A DNA stretch of 42,977 nt from Acidobacteriota bacterium. GTDB lineage: Bacteria > Acidobacteriota > Terriglobia > Terriglobales > Acidobacteriaceae. Position numbers and translations under genes: made by a program. The stretch lies in assembly GCA_021826695.1 (NCBI GenBank), contig JAKAYS010000007.1, positions 1 to 42,977 on the forward strand. The letters run 5' to 3'. The notes beneath the pieces are model-generated. The model searched no databases and was not told the DNA's origin. It was given only the letters and a program-made list of their open reading frames with translations. The first letter of the stretch is position 1. Every line of letters begins with the position of its first letter. Shown one piece after another: positions 26,572 to 35,495 of this stretch.

Positions 26572-28359
26572 CTAAAGAACAGGCGAATTGTTCTGGAGCA
26601 ATGCGCGTCGGACAATCGGTAACGGGACACCACCCTGACGGAGAAATTCATCGTGAAACTTCTCCAGGGAAAATGATGCGCCTTCTTTTTGCTGGAGGTC
26701 GTGACGCAGGTTCAGGATCATGAGCTTGCCGAGCGTGTAGTAGAGGTAAGTGGGATCGCTGGTGCCGCGTTTCGTTTCCACCAGCCCGTTGGCGCGCGTC
26801 TGGTAGCCCTCTTTATTGAAGAAATCTACCGCCTGGTCCATGGTCATCTGGCCGGTGTGCATTTTGATGCCGACAACGAAACGCGCATCGCGCAGCAGAG
26901 CGTCGTCAAGCTGCCCCAGGCGAATCAGCTTGGCCTCGCGCGCATTTTTCGCGCCCCAGCCGGGCTGTCCGTAGTCTTCGTCCAGCATCATCTGCTCGCA
27001 ATAGTGCGCCCAGCCTTCCACGTCTGTGGAGGCATAGAGCATCTTGCGTACGCGCGAATGGATTTGCGGCATAAAGAGAAATTGCACATAATGACCCGGA
27101 TACGCTTCATGCACCGAGGTGCTGACGATCGTGCCTATGTTGAAGGCCGCCATACTTTCGGAGATTTGCTGCGGCGTTTTATCGGGGCCGGGCACGGTGA
27201 CATTGAAGTACGCTTTGTGCGAGCCCTTTTCATACGCGCCCGGCGGGTCCATGGAAGCGAAGGTCGTCGCGCGCATGAATGGAGGCGTGTTTTGCAGCGT
27301 CGGCTGCACATCCGACGGGATGGTGACGATCTTTTTGGTGCGGATGAACTGGATCAGGTTGTTGAACGTGAGTTGAAATTTTCCGAGGAGTTGGTCCGGT
27401 GCTGGATGGTCGGCCTGCAACTCCGCCAGCACCTGCATGGGTGTCTTGTTGGGATCCAGTTCATGCGCTACTTTGCGGAACTCCTCCTGGTTCTTGTGGA
27501 GGTCCGCGTAGGCGATTTCCAGCAGGCGGTCGAGCGGAATATTCACCATCTCGTCGTCGCGCAGCTTGGCGCTGAAGGTAGCGGCTCCGATGCGGAAGTC
27601 TCCATTGGACTTGGGCAGCAGATCGGTCTTCACCCATTGCTGGTAGCTGGTCAGCGCCTGGATGACGGCATCGTTAGACGCGTGAAACTGGGCGAGCAGC
27701 TTCGCATCTTTTACGCTTGTAAACGCCGCTGGAATGTCATGTTGAAAAAATCCAATCAGGCCGGGCAACTGTTCGAGCGCAATCTCCGTGTAAATTTTGG
27801 GCGGATTGATGAGGTTGGCACGCGCTGCTTCCAGTGCAGCAGGCATTTGCTTCTCACGTTCGATCAGTGCGGCCAGCCGCACATCCGCAGGCGCGTAATT
27901 ACGCTCGATGATGGTAAACGCGCTGCCGGTAATGCCGCTGGAATACCAGTCAGGATTTTTTTGCCATGGGCGGATGGTTTCCAGCGTCAACAACTGGCTG
28001 CGGATGTTGCCCAGCAGGAACGCGCGATCGCCGGCGTCCCATTCGCTCAAGCCAGCAACAGGGAAGGCGGAAACTTTCTGCTCGTAGTCGTGCAATTCTC
28101 CTGCCTGTTGATCGAGGCCCGCGCGCGAGTAATTTTCCAGCTTGCTGTCATACTGATGAAGCCCCGCACTTGTGCCCGCGGTGGGATTGTAGGGAAGATA
28201 GACCCGATCGAAGTAGGCATCGACAAGCTTGTGCCATGCGGCGGTCTGTTGCTGGCTTGGTTGTGTCATAGATTTCATCGCAGTCGTGGATGAGGCAGTC
28301 AAAGGGAGGCTTATCAGCAAGGCAAGACTGCAGGCGGCCAGCGCGAACGGGAAACGCAT
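26572..28359 (-). CDS. DUF885 family zinc metallopeptidase-like protein, exported
   Basis: 595 residues from the ATG at 28359, which has AAGGAG at the right distance; the in-frame ATG at 28380 would put that ribosome site inside the coding region. The signal peptide reads FALAACSLALLISLPLTAS. The gluzincin motif is VHEAYPGHY (H417, E418, H423) and the likely third ligand is E448 in EGWAHY, about 30 residues on, as in the M2/M32-like DUF885 group. These proteins are thought to be peptidases, but substrates are not established. Location is periplasmic or extracellular. It is divergent from the DUF2911 gene across 137 bases. Confidence 0.85.
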   Translation of the reverse strand: MRFPFALAACSLALLISLPLTASSTTAMKSMTQPSQQQTAAWHKLVDAYFDRVYLPYNPTAGTSAGLHQYDSKLENYSRAGLDQQAGELHDYEQKVSAFPVAGLSEWDAGDRAFLLGNIRSQLLTLETIRPWQKNPDWYSSGITGSAFTIIERNYAPADVRLAALIEREKQMPAALEAARANLINPPKIYTEIALEQLPGLIGFFQHDIPAAFTSVKDAKLLAQFHASNDAVIQALTSYQQWVKTDLLPKSNGDFRIGAATFSAKLRDDEMVNIPLDRLLEIAYADLHKNQEEFRKVAHELDPNKTPMQVLAELQADHPAPDQLLGKFQLTFNNLIQFIRTKKIVTIPSDVQPTLQNTPPFMRATTFASMDPPGAYEKGSHKAYFNVTVPGPDKTPQQISESMAAFNIGTIVSTSVHEAYPGHYVQFLFMPQIHSRVRKMLYASTDVEGWAHYCEQMMLDEDYGQPGWGAKNAREAKLIRLGQLDDALLRDARFVVGIKMHTGQMTMDQAVDFFNKEGYQTRANGLVETKRGTSDPTYLYYTLGKLMILNLRHDLQQKEGASFSLEKFHDEFLRQGGVPLPIVRRALLQNNSPVL

Positions 28360-28440
28360 TTTGATTGCAGCTCCTTTCATTGCAACTCCAGGATAAGAAG
28401 TAGCGGAAACCGAAGTATAGCTGAACGGACGAGCTGTCTT

Positions 28441-28469
28441 TTGACAATCCCGGTTCAGGGTCAGACACT
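28441..28469 (+). promoter_or_regulatory. Candidate sigma-70 promoter for the DUF2911 gene
   Basis: A perfect TTGACA (28441-28446) is followed after 17 bases by GACACT (28464-28469), a weak -10. The ribosome site GGGAGGA begins 15 bases later. The -35 box sits inside a TGTC-TTTT-GACA inverted repeat (28435-28446) that could be an operator for this divergent region. Confidence 0.45.
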
Positions 28470-28496
28470 AAGAACGCAACTATGGGAGGAAATCCA

Positions 28497-29045
28497 ATGA
28501 AGATGATGGCAGGTGTTCTGGCGATGGTCGCCAGCGTGGCGTTGATGCCGATAGGTTCCGCACAGATGACGGGTGGCAGCGGTGCAAAGAAACCGATGCT
28601 CAGCCCTCCGGCCAAGGCCTCAATTCAGTTGAACGGCAAGCGGGTCAGCGTCATATACCACTCGCCTTCGATGCGTGGCCGCAAGATTTTTGGCGGCCTG
28701 GTGCCTTACGATCAGGTTTGGCGAACGGGCGCAAACGAAGCCACGACACTGAAGACGGAGACCAATTTACAGGTGGGAACGGCCACCGTTCCCGCAGGCA
28801 CATACACCCTGTTTACACTGCCCTCGCAGAACACCTGGAAACTAATCGTCAACAAGCAGACGGGCCAGTGGGGGCTGACCTACGATCCATCGAAGGACCT
28901 GGTGCGCATCGACATGAACAAGGCGACGCTCCCGGCCCCGCAGGAAAAGATGAGTATCAGCTTCGAGAATACGCATGGGGCCAGCACGCAGCTCCATGTG
29001 CGCTGGGACACAACGGATGTGTGGGTCCCTGTGGTTGCGCAATAG
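28497..29045 (+). CDS. DUF2911 family exported protein
   Basis: 182 residues from ATG 28497, with GGGAGGA at 28484-28490. The signal peptide is MKMMAGVLAMVASVALMPIGSAQ. The domain shows the family pattern: ASIQLNGKRVSVIYHSPSMRGRKIFGGLVPYDQVWRTGANEATT is represented by SPSMRGRKIFGGLVPY, VWRTGANEAT, VPAGTYTLFTLP and WKLIVNKQTGQWG, the usual DUF2911 landmarks. Members are small beta-rich secreted proteins of unknown function, common in Acidobacteria and Bacteroidetes. Its stop lies 12 bases from the convergent mfd stop, with no terminator between them. Confidence 0.85.
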   Translation: MKMMAGVLAMVASVALMPIGSAQMTGGSGAKKPMLSPPAKASIQLNGKRVSVIYHSPSMRGRKIFGGLVPYDQVWRTGANEATTLKTETNLQVGTATVPAGTYTLFTLPSQNTWKLIVNKQTGQWGLTYDPSKDLVRIDMNKATLPAPQEKMSISFENTHGASTQLHVRWDTTDVWVPVVAQ

Positions 29046-29057
29046 CCGATAGGCAAA

Positions 29058-32000
29058 CTAACGGACGGCTTGCTCGCTGACTTTCGGCGCTGATTTCTCG
29101 GTGGATGGCGAGGCAAGCGCTTCAATCAGTTTACGCAGCTCATCCAGAATCTCCGCGGGCAATGTCGCCTTTACCGGGAAGCGGAGGACGCCCTGTGGGG
29201 TGAACTGTGCGCCGCGCTTGGCGTGTCGCGTCACAATCTGCATCAGTTTTTCCGGATCGATGCTGGCCGTCTCAGTAAAGCGGAGACTGACCATCTGGCC
29301 CTTACGGTCCATTTGCGCCACGCCAGTCTGCTCGCATAAGAGCCGCAGCCGTCCCGCCGTTATCAGTTGTTGCACCGGCTCTGGCATGGGGCCGTAACGG
29401 TCCTGCATTTCGGCAGTGATGTCTTCTATGACGGTCTCGTTTTCCGCGCTGGCTATGCGCTTGTACATGCGGAGCCGCTGATTTTCTTCTTCAATGTAGC
29501 TGCTGTCGATGCGCAGCGAGATTCCGAGATTGAGCTGTACCGATGGCCGCTCGGCCTGGTCTTCGCCTTTCAATTCGCGAACGGCCTGCTCCAGCATGGT
29601 GGTGTAGAGTTCGAAGCCGACGGCCTCAATGTGGCCGCTCTGCTCGCCACCGAGCATGTTGCCCGCGCCGCGCAGTTCCAGGTCGAGCGCGGCGATTTTG
29701 AAGCCTGCGCCAAGATCGGAAAATTCCTTCAGCGCGGCCAGCCTGCGCCGCGCGATGTCGGTCAATTCTTTTTCCGGCGGGATCAGCAGGTAGGAGTAAG
29801 CGCGGCGGTTGGAGCGGCCCACGCGTCCGCGCAACTGGTACAGTTCGGACAGCCCGTGGCGATCGGCGCGATTGATGAGGATGGTATTGGCCAGCGGAAT
29901 GTCGAGGCCGTTTTCGATGATGGTGGTTGCAACCAGCACGTCATATTCGTGATGCATGAAGGCGAGCATGACGCGCTCCAGCTCCGTCTCGCTCATCTGC
30001 CCATGGCCGACGCCGATTCGCGCGGCGGGAACAAGTTCCTGCAGGCGCGACGCAATCTCATAAATATTTTCCACTCGATTGTGCACGAAATAAATCTGCC
30101 CGCCGCGCTCCAGTTCCACTTCAATCGCGGAGCGAATCAGCTTCTCGTCATATTTCGCGACGACCGTCTGGATGGCCATGCGGTCCTTTGGCGGAGTCTC
30201 GATCACGCTCATATCGCGCAGGCCCACCAACGACATGTGCAACGTGCGCGGAATGGGTGTCGCCGACATGGCGAGTACGTCGATCTCGCGGCGCATCTGC
30301 TTCAGCCGTTCTTTATGGCGCACACCGAAGCGCTGTTCTTCGTCGATGACGAGCAGGCCGAGGTCCTGGAACTTCAAATCTTTCGATAGCAGGCGGTGTG
30401 TGCCGATCAAGATGTCAACCTTGCCCTGTTCGACTTTTTCGAGAATCTGCTTCTGCTCCTTCGGCGAGCGAAAGCGCGAAATCATTTCAATGTGTACCGG
30501 GAAGGCGGCGAAGCGTCGCTTGAAGGTCTCAAAATGCTGGAAGCAGAGGACAGTGGTGGGCGTCAGCACGGCGACCTGCTTGCTGTCCTGCACTGCCTTG
30601 AACGCCGCGCGCATGGCCACTTCCGTCTTGCCATAGCCGACGTCGCCGACCAGCAGGCGGTCCATCGGCATGGAGGATTCCATGTCGCGCTTGATGTCGG
30701 CAATCGAAGTGATCTGGTCGTCCGTCTCGTTGAAGTCGAAGGCGTCTTCAAACTCTCGCTGAAACTGGTTGTCTGGAGAAAATGGATTGCCCTGCGCGGC
30801 CTTGCGGATGGCGTAGAGCTTCAACAATTCGTCCGCCATGTCCTGCATGGCCTTTTTTACTTTTGCTTTGGTGCGCGCCCACTGCGCTGTCCCCAGCCGG
30901 TGCAACACCGGCGCGGGTCCGGTGTCCGTCGAACGATACTTCTGGATCAGGTCGAGTCGCGTCAGCGGCACATAGAGCCGCGCGCCTTCTGCAAATTCCA
31001 GAATCATGAACTCGACATGCATGCCATCCTGCGCAATCTCTTTCAGGCCGAGATAACGCGCGATGCCGTGCTCGACGTGGACCACGTAGTCGCCGACGGC
31101 AAGATCGCGGAAGTCGGAAATAAATGCGGCGGTGCGCGATTTACGCTGGACGGGACGCGCCGTAATGTCGGCCTCATCGGAAAGATCGTTGGCGCCGAAG
31201 ATGACCAGCCGCGCTTCTTCCAGGAAAACGCCATTGGCAATTTCCGTGCGCACGATGACGGGAGCGCGCATGTCTCCGCGCAGATAGCTGGTTTCGTCAT
31301 ACATGGTCTCACTGCCGGAGTGCGCGCTGCGGCTGCCGATGCGATACGAAATGCCGTACTCCTGCAAAATGCTGGCCAGCCGCTCGACCTCACCCTGATT
31401 GGCGGCGGCGAGCAGCGCGCGTATCTCCTGACGCGCCAGCGAGCGAAGCTGCTCCACCAGCGCCGGGACCGATCCGTGCAGTCTTAGCGTGGGTCTGGTC
31501 GGAATTTCAATTTCGCCCAGCGATGTGGTGTCTGTGTCCAGCACATCGATTGCGCCGAGCTGGTCCAGGTCCAGCCCCGGCGTTTCTGCCGCGCGTGTCT
31601 GCCATTCCCACGGCGTCAGATACAAATCCGCAGGCGTAAACAGCGTATCGATGCCGCTGCGCTCATGCCGTTGCGTCACCTTGTTCCACCAGCGGTCGAG
31701 CTGGTTCTGCACCATGCCTGGTTCTTCAACAAAGATGCGACACTTCGAGACCAAATCGAAAACGGTGTGGCGTGAGCCGGAAGCGGCTGCGGCAAAAAAT
31801 TCCCAGCCGGGAAAAATGTTGGCGCCTTCCGCTTCGATGGCATCGTGGACCGCATCGTCTTCGCCTTCCAGCCGCTGGCCGCTCAGCCGCGTATGCACCT
31901 GCGCCAGCAATGCGTTGGTCATCGGCGTTTCCGTCAGTGGCAGCAGCACGGCCTCATCGACAGGAGCGGAGGAGCGTTGCGTCTCCGGGTCGAACCTCCG

Positions 32001-32645
32001 CATCGATTCAATTTCATCGCCGAGAAATTCAATGCGCAGCGGGCCGTCCAACTCTGGCGGATAAATATCGAGGATGCCGCCGCGCAGCGCATACTGGCCG
32101 CGCATCTCTACCATATCGACGGGCTGGTATCCGACGCTCGCCAGATGCTCGACGAGCGTTTCTGGATCGGTCTCTTCACCGCGCCGCAGGGTGCAGGTAA
32201 GGTTGGCGTAATGCTGCGTGGAGAAGACGCGATAGCAGGCGGACTCAATCGGCAGAATGATGAGCTTCGCCGCGCCTCTGGCTATCTTCCACAACGTGAC
32301 GGCGCGCTGCTCCTGAATGTCCGGATGCGGCGAAAGATTCTCAAAAGGAAGCACGTCATGCGCGGGCAGCCGGACCACGGCGTTTCTGTCCAGCTCGCCG
32401 GTCAGGTCGCAGGCGGCCTGCACGGTGAGATGCAATGCCTCCGCCGCGCGATTGTCGGAGACGACCACAAACACGGGCGCCTTCGCTGTGCGGACGAGCA
32501 GAGGCAAATAAATGGCGCGCGCCGTGGCCGTAAGCCCGGAGATGCGGCGACGGCCAACGCCGCTGGCCAGCGGCTGGCGCACACGATCCATGGGCGCGGA
32601 TTTGTCGAGTTCCGCAAAAAATTCCCGGACGAAGGGAAGAATCAT
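29058..32645 (-). CDS. mfd: Transcription-repair coupling factor
   Basis: 1195 residues, full length. Mfd removes RNA polymerase stalled at lesions and recruits UvrA for nucleotide excision repair. Domains in order: a UvrB-like N-terminal module (LPAHDVLPFENLSPHPDI, RGGILDIYP), the RNA-polymerase-interacting CarD-like domain (about residues 520-590, AVGDYVVHVEHGIARYLGL), RecG-like helicase lobes (Walker A GDVGYGKTEVAMRAA, Walker B VIDEEQRFG, SATPIPRTL, motif VI QLRGRVGRS), and the TRCF C-terminal domain. It starts 10 bases after mrp, so the pair is probably one operon with mfd second. The sequence before its ATG has no strong ribosome site. Confidence 0.97.
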   Translation of the reverse strand: MILPFVREFFAELDKSAPMDRVRQPLASGVGRRRISGLTATARAIYLPLLVRTAKAPVFVVVSDNRAAEALHLTVQAACDLTGELDRNAVVRLPAHDVLPFENLSPHPDIQEQRAVTLWKIARGAAKLIILPIESACYRVFSTQHYANLTCTLRRGEETDPETLVEHLASVGYQPVDMVEMRGQYALRGGILDIYPPELDGPLRIEFLGDEIESMRRFDPETQRSSAPVDEAVLLPLTETPMTNALLAQVHTRLSGQRLEGEDDAVHDAIEAEGANIFPGWEFFAAAASGSRHTVFDLVSKCRIFVEEPGMVQNQLDRWWNKVTQRHERSGIDTLFTPADLYLTPWEWQTRAAETPGLDLDQLGAIDVLDTDTTSLGEIEIPTRPTLRLHGSVPALVEQLRSLARQEIRALLAAANQGEVERLASILQEYGISYRIGSRSAHSGSETMYDETSYLRGDMRAPVIVRTEIANGVFLEEARLVIFGANDLSDEADITARPVQRKSRTAAFISDFRDLAVGDYVVHVEHGIARYLGLKEIAQDGMHVEFMILEFAEGARLYVPLTRLDLIQKYRSTDTGPAPVLHRLGTAQWARTKAKVKKAMQDMADELLKLYAIRKAAQGNPFSPDNQFQREFEDAFDFNETDDQITSIADIKRDMESSMPMDRLLVGDVGYGKTEVAMRAAFKAVQDSKQVAVLTPTTVLCFQHFETFKRRFAAFPVHIEMISRFRSPKEQKQILEKVEQGKVDILIGTHRLLSKDLKFQDLGLLVIDEEQRFGVRHKERLKQMRREIDVLAMSATPIPRTLHMSLVGLRDMSVIETPPKDRMAIQTVVAKYDEKLIRSAIEVELERGGQIYFVHNRVENIYEIASRLQELVPAARIGVGHGQMSETELERVMLAFMHHEYDVLVATTIIENGLDIPLANTILINRADRHGLSELYQLRGRVGRSNRRAYSYLLIPPEKELTDIARRRLAALKEFSDLGAGFKIAALDLELRGAGNMLGGEQSGHIEAVGFELYTTMLEQAVRELKGEDQAERPSVQLNLGISLRIDSSYIEEENQRLRMYKRIASAENETVIEDITAEMQDRYGPMPEPVQQLITAGRLRLLCEQTGVAQMDRKGQMVSLRFTETASIDPEKLMQIVTRHAKRGAQFTPQGVLRFPVKATLPAEILDELRKLIEALASPSTEKSAPKVSEQAVR

Positions 32646-32655
32646 CGGCGTTGGC

Positions 32656-33489
32656 CTAGCGGATTTCTAAAACGTTTGTATCTTTGGATGCTTGCTCCTG
32701 AGCGCGTTCGGCAACCTGGCGGGCGATCTGGTAAAACGGACGGGCGCGCTCGGAAAGTTCGCCGGCCAGAGAAACCGGCAGGCCACGGTCGCCGCCGTAA
32801 CGAATCTCCGGATCGAGCGCGACGGAGCCGAGGAATGCAATTTGATATTCCCTGGCCGTGCGTTCCACGCCGCCCTTGGAAAATACATCGATCTCATGAT
32901 GGCAATGCGGACAGGTGAAAAAGCTCATGTTCTCGACGATTCCGAGGACATCCACATTCACCTGACGAAACATTTCGATGGCCTTGCGCGCGTCCTGTAG
33001 CGCAACATCGGATGGTGTGGAAATAATGATCGCGCCAGTCAGAGGAACGGTCTGCACCAATGAGATGACAACATCCCCGGTGCCCGGCGGGAGATCGACG
33101 ACCAGATAATCCAGTTCTCCCCAGGAGACCTGCTGCAAAAACTGTCGGATGATCTGATGCAGCATCGGTCCGCGCATCACCATCGGCTTGTCGCCGGGGG
33201 AGATGGAGCCGACGGAGATCAGCTTGACGCCATGAGCTTCCAGCGGCTCAATGACATTGCCTTCCAGCACGCGTGGCTGGCTGCGGCTGCCCATCATCAG
33301 CGGCACGTTCGGGCCGTACACGTCGGCATCGACCAGGCCCACCTTGTGTCCCAGACGCGCCAGCGCAATCGCCAGATTGACGGCGACTGTGGTTTTTCCC
33401 ACTCCGCCTTTTCCCGACCCGACGGCGATGACGTGGCGAATTCCTGGCAGTGGCTGCGGCCCTTGAGGGGCATTTCCGGTGTGTCCCAT
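32656..33489 (-). CDS. mrp: Mrp/ApbC (NBP35-type) iron-sulfur carrier ATPase
   Basis: 277 residues. Mrp proteins are P-loop ATPases that carry or assemble iron-sulfur clusters. The deviant Walker A is GSGKGGVGKTT (residues 24-34), Walker B is in YLVVDLPPGTGD, and the cluster-ligand motif is CPHC at C193-C196 (FFTCPHCHHE). The form is short: it lacks the N-terminal DUF59/MIP18-like domain present in E. coli Mrp. AAGGAG lies 10 bases before the ATG at 33489. It precedes mfd by 10 bases on the same strand. Confidence 0.94.
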   Translation of the reverse strand: MGHTGNAPQGPQPLPGIRHVIAVGSGKGGVGKTTVAVNLAIALARLGHKVGLVDADVYGPNVPLMMGSRSQPRVLEGNVIEPLEAHGVKLISVGSISPGDKPMVMRGPMLHQIIRQFLQQVSWGELDYLVVDLPPGTGDVVISLVQTVPLTGAIIISTPSDVALQDARKAIEMFRQVNVDVLGIVENMSFFTCPHCHHEIDVFSKGGVERTAREYQIAFLGSVALDPEIRYGGDRGLPVSLAGELSERARPFYQIARQVAERAQEQASKDTNVLEIR

Positions 33490-33586
33490 GTTGGCTGTAC
33501 TCCTTCTTTCATTCGTGGTTTCAGGAAATCAATTTTTATCGGATGAAGCGACCTGCTCGACGGGCTGAGGCCATTCTGTCGGCACG

Positions 33587-34126
33587 CTACACCGTGACGC
33601 GCTCCTGGGCCTCACGCGCGGTCTGGTTTTGCCGCTTGCGCTCGCGCTCCTGTTCACGCTGTTTGCGACGCCGACCGGCATCTTCATATCGCCGAAGCTC
33701 ATCAGCCCCCTGCGTCTCCAGCGGCGGTACGGGAAGGCGTCGGCCATTTGCATCCACCGCTACAAACGTTAGATATGCGGAAGACACGTGGCGACGCGTT
33801 CCCGCCATGGCATTTTCCACCCAGACCTTGACGCCAATGTCCATGGAGGTCTGAAACGCGCGGTTAACGGAGGCCTTCAGAATCAGCAGATCGCCCACAT
33901 GCACGGGCGCGATAAAGTCGATGTGCTCCATCGACGCCGTGACCACGTTGGCGCGAGAATGGCGATACGCGGCCATGGCGCCGACCAGATCGATAAAATG
34001 CATAAGGCGCCCGCCGAGCAGATTGCCCAGCGTGTTCGTGTCATTCGGCAGCACCAACTCGGTCATCTCCGACTGAGAGTCGGCTACGGGTCTTGGTTGG
34101 GCCGTGGGAATTGTAGTTTCTTTCAT
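33587..34126 (-). CDS. Acyl-CoA thioesterase, hot-dog fold (YciA/ACOT type)
   Basis: 179 residues. The hot-dog domain covers about 20-130: NDTNTLGNLLGGRLMHFIDLVGAMAAYRHS carries the usual Asn, Gly-Gly and catalytic Asp (D46) pattern; further strands follow at FIAPVHVGDLLIL and SSAYLTFVAVD. Such enzymes hydrolyse acyl-CoA to free acid and CoA, probably as hexamers. The last about 35 residues form a strongly basic, charged helix (RRRKQREQERERKRQ), which is not part of the enzyme fold and may be a disordered or nucleic-acid-binding tail. The neighbouring mrp gene lies 97 bases downstream on the same strand. Confidence 0.9.
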   Translation of the reverse strand: MKETTIPTAQPRPVADSQSEMTELVLPNDTNTLGNLLGGRLMHFIDLVGAMAAYRHSRANVVTASMEHIDFIAPVHVGDLLILKASVNRAFQTSMDIGVKVWVENAMAGTRRHVSSAYLTFVAVDANGRRLPVPPLETQGADELRRYEDAGRRRKQREQERERKRQNQTAREAQERVTV

Positions 34127-34334
34127 GTATCTATTCCGATCTGTACCCTCAAAATTGCGTCTCGCCGGTTGTGGATGGCACCGTCGCGAAGGGAACCTTT
34201 ATTTTACGCTGCGAAAGTTTTCCGCCACTGTTAAGATTGCGCGCTTGAGATGCGCCGTATCACGCCGTAATGTGGAAGAGATACGGTTGCACTGCGCGCG
34301 CGCGGATGCAGAGTAAACGGACGGAGTCATACTT

Positions 34335-34640
34335 GTGGACAAAGTAGCGGCATTCACTGAAATTTTGGCGCACAATCCTGACGATGCATTTGCTCGTTAC
34401 GGATTGGCCATTGAATATACCCAACGGAACCAGGTGGCCTTTGCACTCGCAGAATTCGACGAGTTGCAGAAGCGCCATCCGGACTACACAGCCGGGTACC
34501 AGATGGCTGCGCAGACACTACTGGCCAGCGGGAGAATAGAGGAGGCCAGAGAACGCCTGCGCGCAGGTATCGCCAGTGCGCGTCGCACCGGAAATCGACA
34601 TGCGCTAGCAGAGATGGAGGGATTGCTGGAGGACCAATAA
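34335..34640 (+). CDS. Small tetratricopeptide-repeat protein
   Basis: 101 residues from GTG 34335, with GGAG eight bases upstream. Two to three degenerate TPR helices are visible: DAFARYGLAIEYTQRN-AFALAEFDELQ and YTAGYQMAAQTLLASGR-EEARERLRAGIASA. There is no signal peptide, so it is cytoplasmic and probably a scaffold. The next gene (LON domain) lies 103 bases downstream on the same strand. The 208 bases upstream form a divergent control region with the thioesterase gene. Confidence 0.75.
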   Translation: MDKVAAFTEILAHNPDDAFARYGLAIEYTQRNQVAFALAEFDELQKRHPDYTAGYQMAAQTLLASGRIEEARERLRAGIASARRTGNRHALAEMEGLLEDQ

Positions 34641-34743
34641 GCGGCAAAAAGTCCATAAGTTACCGAGCATCGCGCGAAGATTGCAGCAATCTCTCCCGTC
34701 GCGCAATGCGCTTTAGGAAATGTATAGAAAGCTTGGAGCAAGA

Positions 34744-35352
34744 ATGAAGATCCCTCTTTTTCCCCTCGACGTAGTGTTATTTCCAGGAGCGCCGCTGGCC
34801 CTTCATATTTTTGAAGAACGCTATAAGGAAATGATCGGCGAATGTTTGCGCAGAAAAGATGAGTTCGGTATCGTAAGGGCCCGTCGAGATGGGCTGTCCA
34901 CAGTTGGTTGCACGGCTTCGATTCTCACGGTGATGAACAAGTATCCCGATGGCAGATTGGACATTCTATGTCGTGGCGAACGACGTTTCGAAATTGAGTT
35001 GCTGAATGAGCAAAGAAGGTTTTTCCAGGCGGAAGTCGATTTTTTGCCCGAGGAGGGACCTGCTTCCACGCGGGAGGACCGTGAGCAATGCGCTGCGCTG
35101 CACATGGAAATGATGGAACTCTCTGGAGGAGATCTCACGGAATATCCGCATCTCGACCTGAATCAGGCGGTCGCCTTTTTGCTGGCCTCAGCCATTCCCG
35201 CCGATCTGGATTTTAAACAGGAACTGCTTCATATGAACTCCGATGCTAAGCGTACCGCTCGCCTGATCGAGTTTTATCGGACGATTCTTCCGAAGTTACA
35301 TCGTGGCTCCATGGTAAGTAAGGCGGCCACACGCAATGGACATGTCATGTGA
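34744..35352 (+). CDS. LON substrate-binding domain protein
   Basis: 202 residues from ATG 34744, with GGAG at 34735-34738; an in-frame ATG at 34720 lacks such a site. The N-terminal half matches the LON N-terminal (substrate recognition) domain: IPLFPLDVVLFPGAPLALHIFEERYKEMI is read as PLFPLDVVLFPGAPLALH and IFEERYKEMI. There is no AAA+ or protease domain, so it is a free-standing adaptor-like member (YcgI/CRBN-type). The helical second half ends in a basic tail. Function in protein quality control is only inferred. Confidence 0.88.
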   Translation: MKIPLFPLDVVLFPGAPLALHIFEERYKEMIGECLRRKDEFGIVRARRDGLSTVGCTASILTVMNKYPDGRLDILCRGERRFEIELLNEQRRFFQAEVDFLPEEGPASTREDREQCAALHMEMMELSGGDLTEYPHLDLNQAVAFLLASAIPADLDFKQELLHMNSDAKRTARLIEFYRTILPKLHRGSMVSKAATRNGHVM

Positions 35353-35407
35353 TTCTGCCCCGCATGCGATGCCCTGTTCCCGGATGTATAGCACGCAATT
35401 GCCGTCT

Positions 35408-35431
35408 TCCGTGCATCCATCCGTGCATCCA
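35408..35431 (+). repeat. Perfect tandem 12-base repeat upstream of the AAA+ gene
   Basis: TCCGTGCATCCA occurs twice back to back (35408-35419 and 35420-35431), 64 bases before the ATG at 35496. Two in-phase direct copies about one helical turn apart could be a paired operator. No function is known. Confidence 0.7.
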
Positions 35432-35495
35432 AACGAATAGTGTCATCGCACCGAATCGTTACGTCTAAGAAACATAGCTGTCAAGGAGGGTATGG

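Noticed and set aside
26689-28293. 534-residue open frame antisense to the DUF885 gene
   Set aside because: The DUF885 frame has a signal peptide and zinc motif; the antisense product has neither signal nor family pattern.
29367-32918. Three long plus-strand open frames across mfd
   Set aside because: Shadows of a full-length Mfd protein with all helicase motifs.
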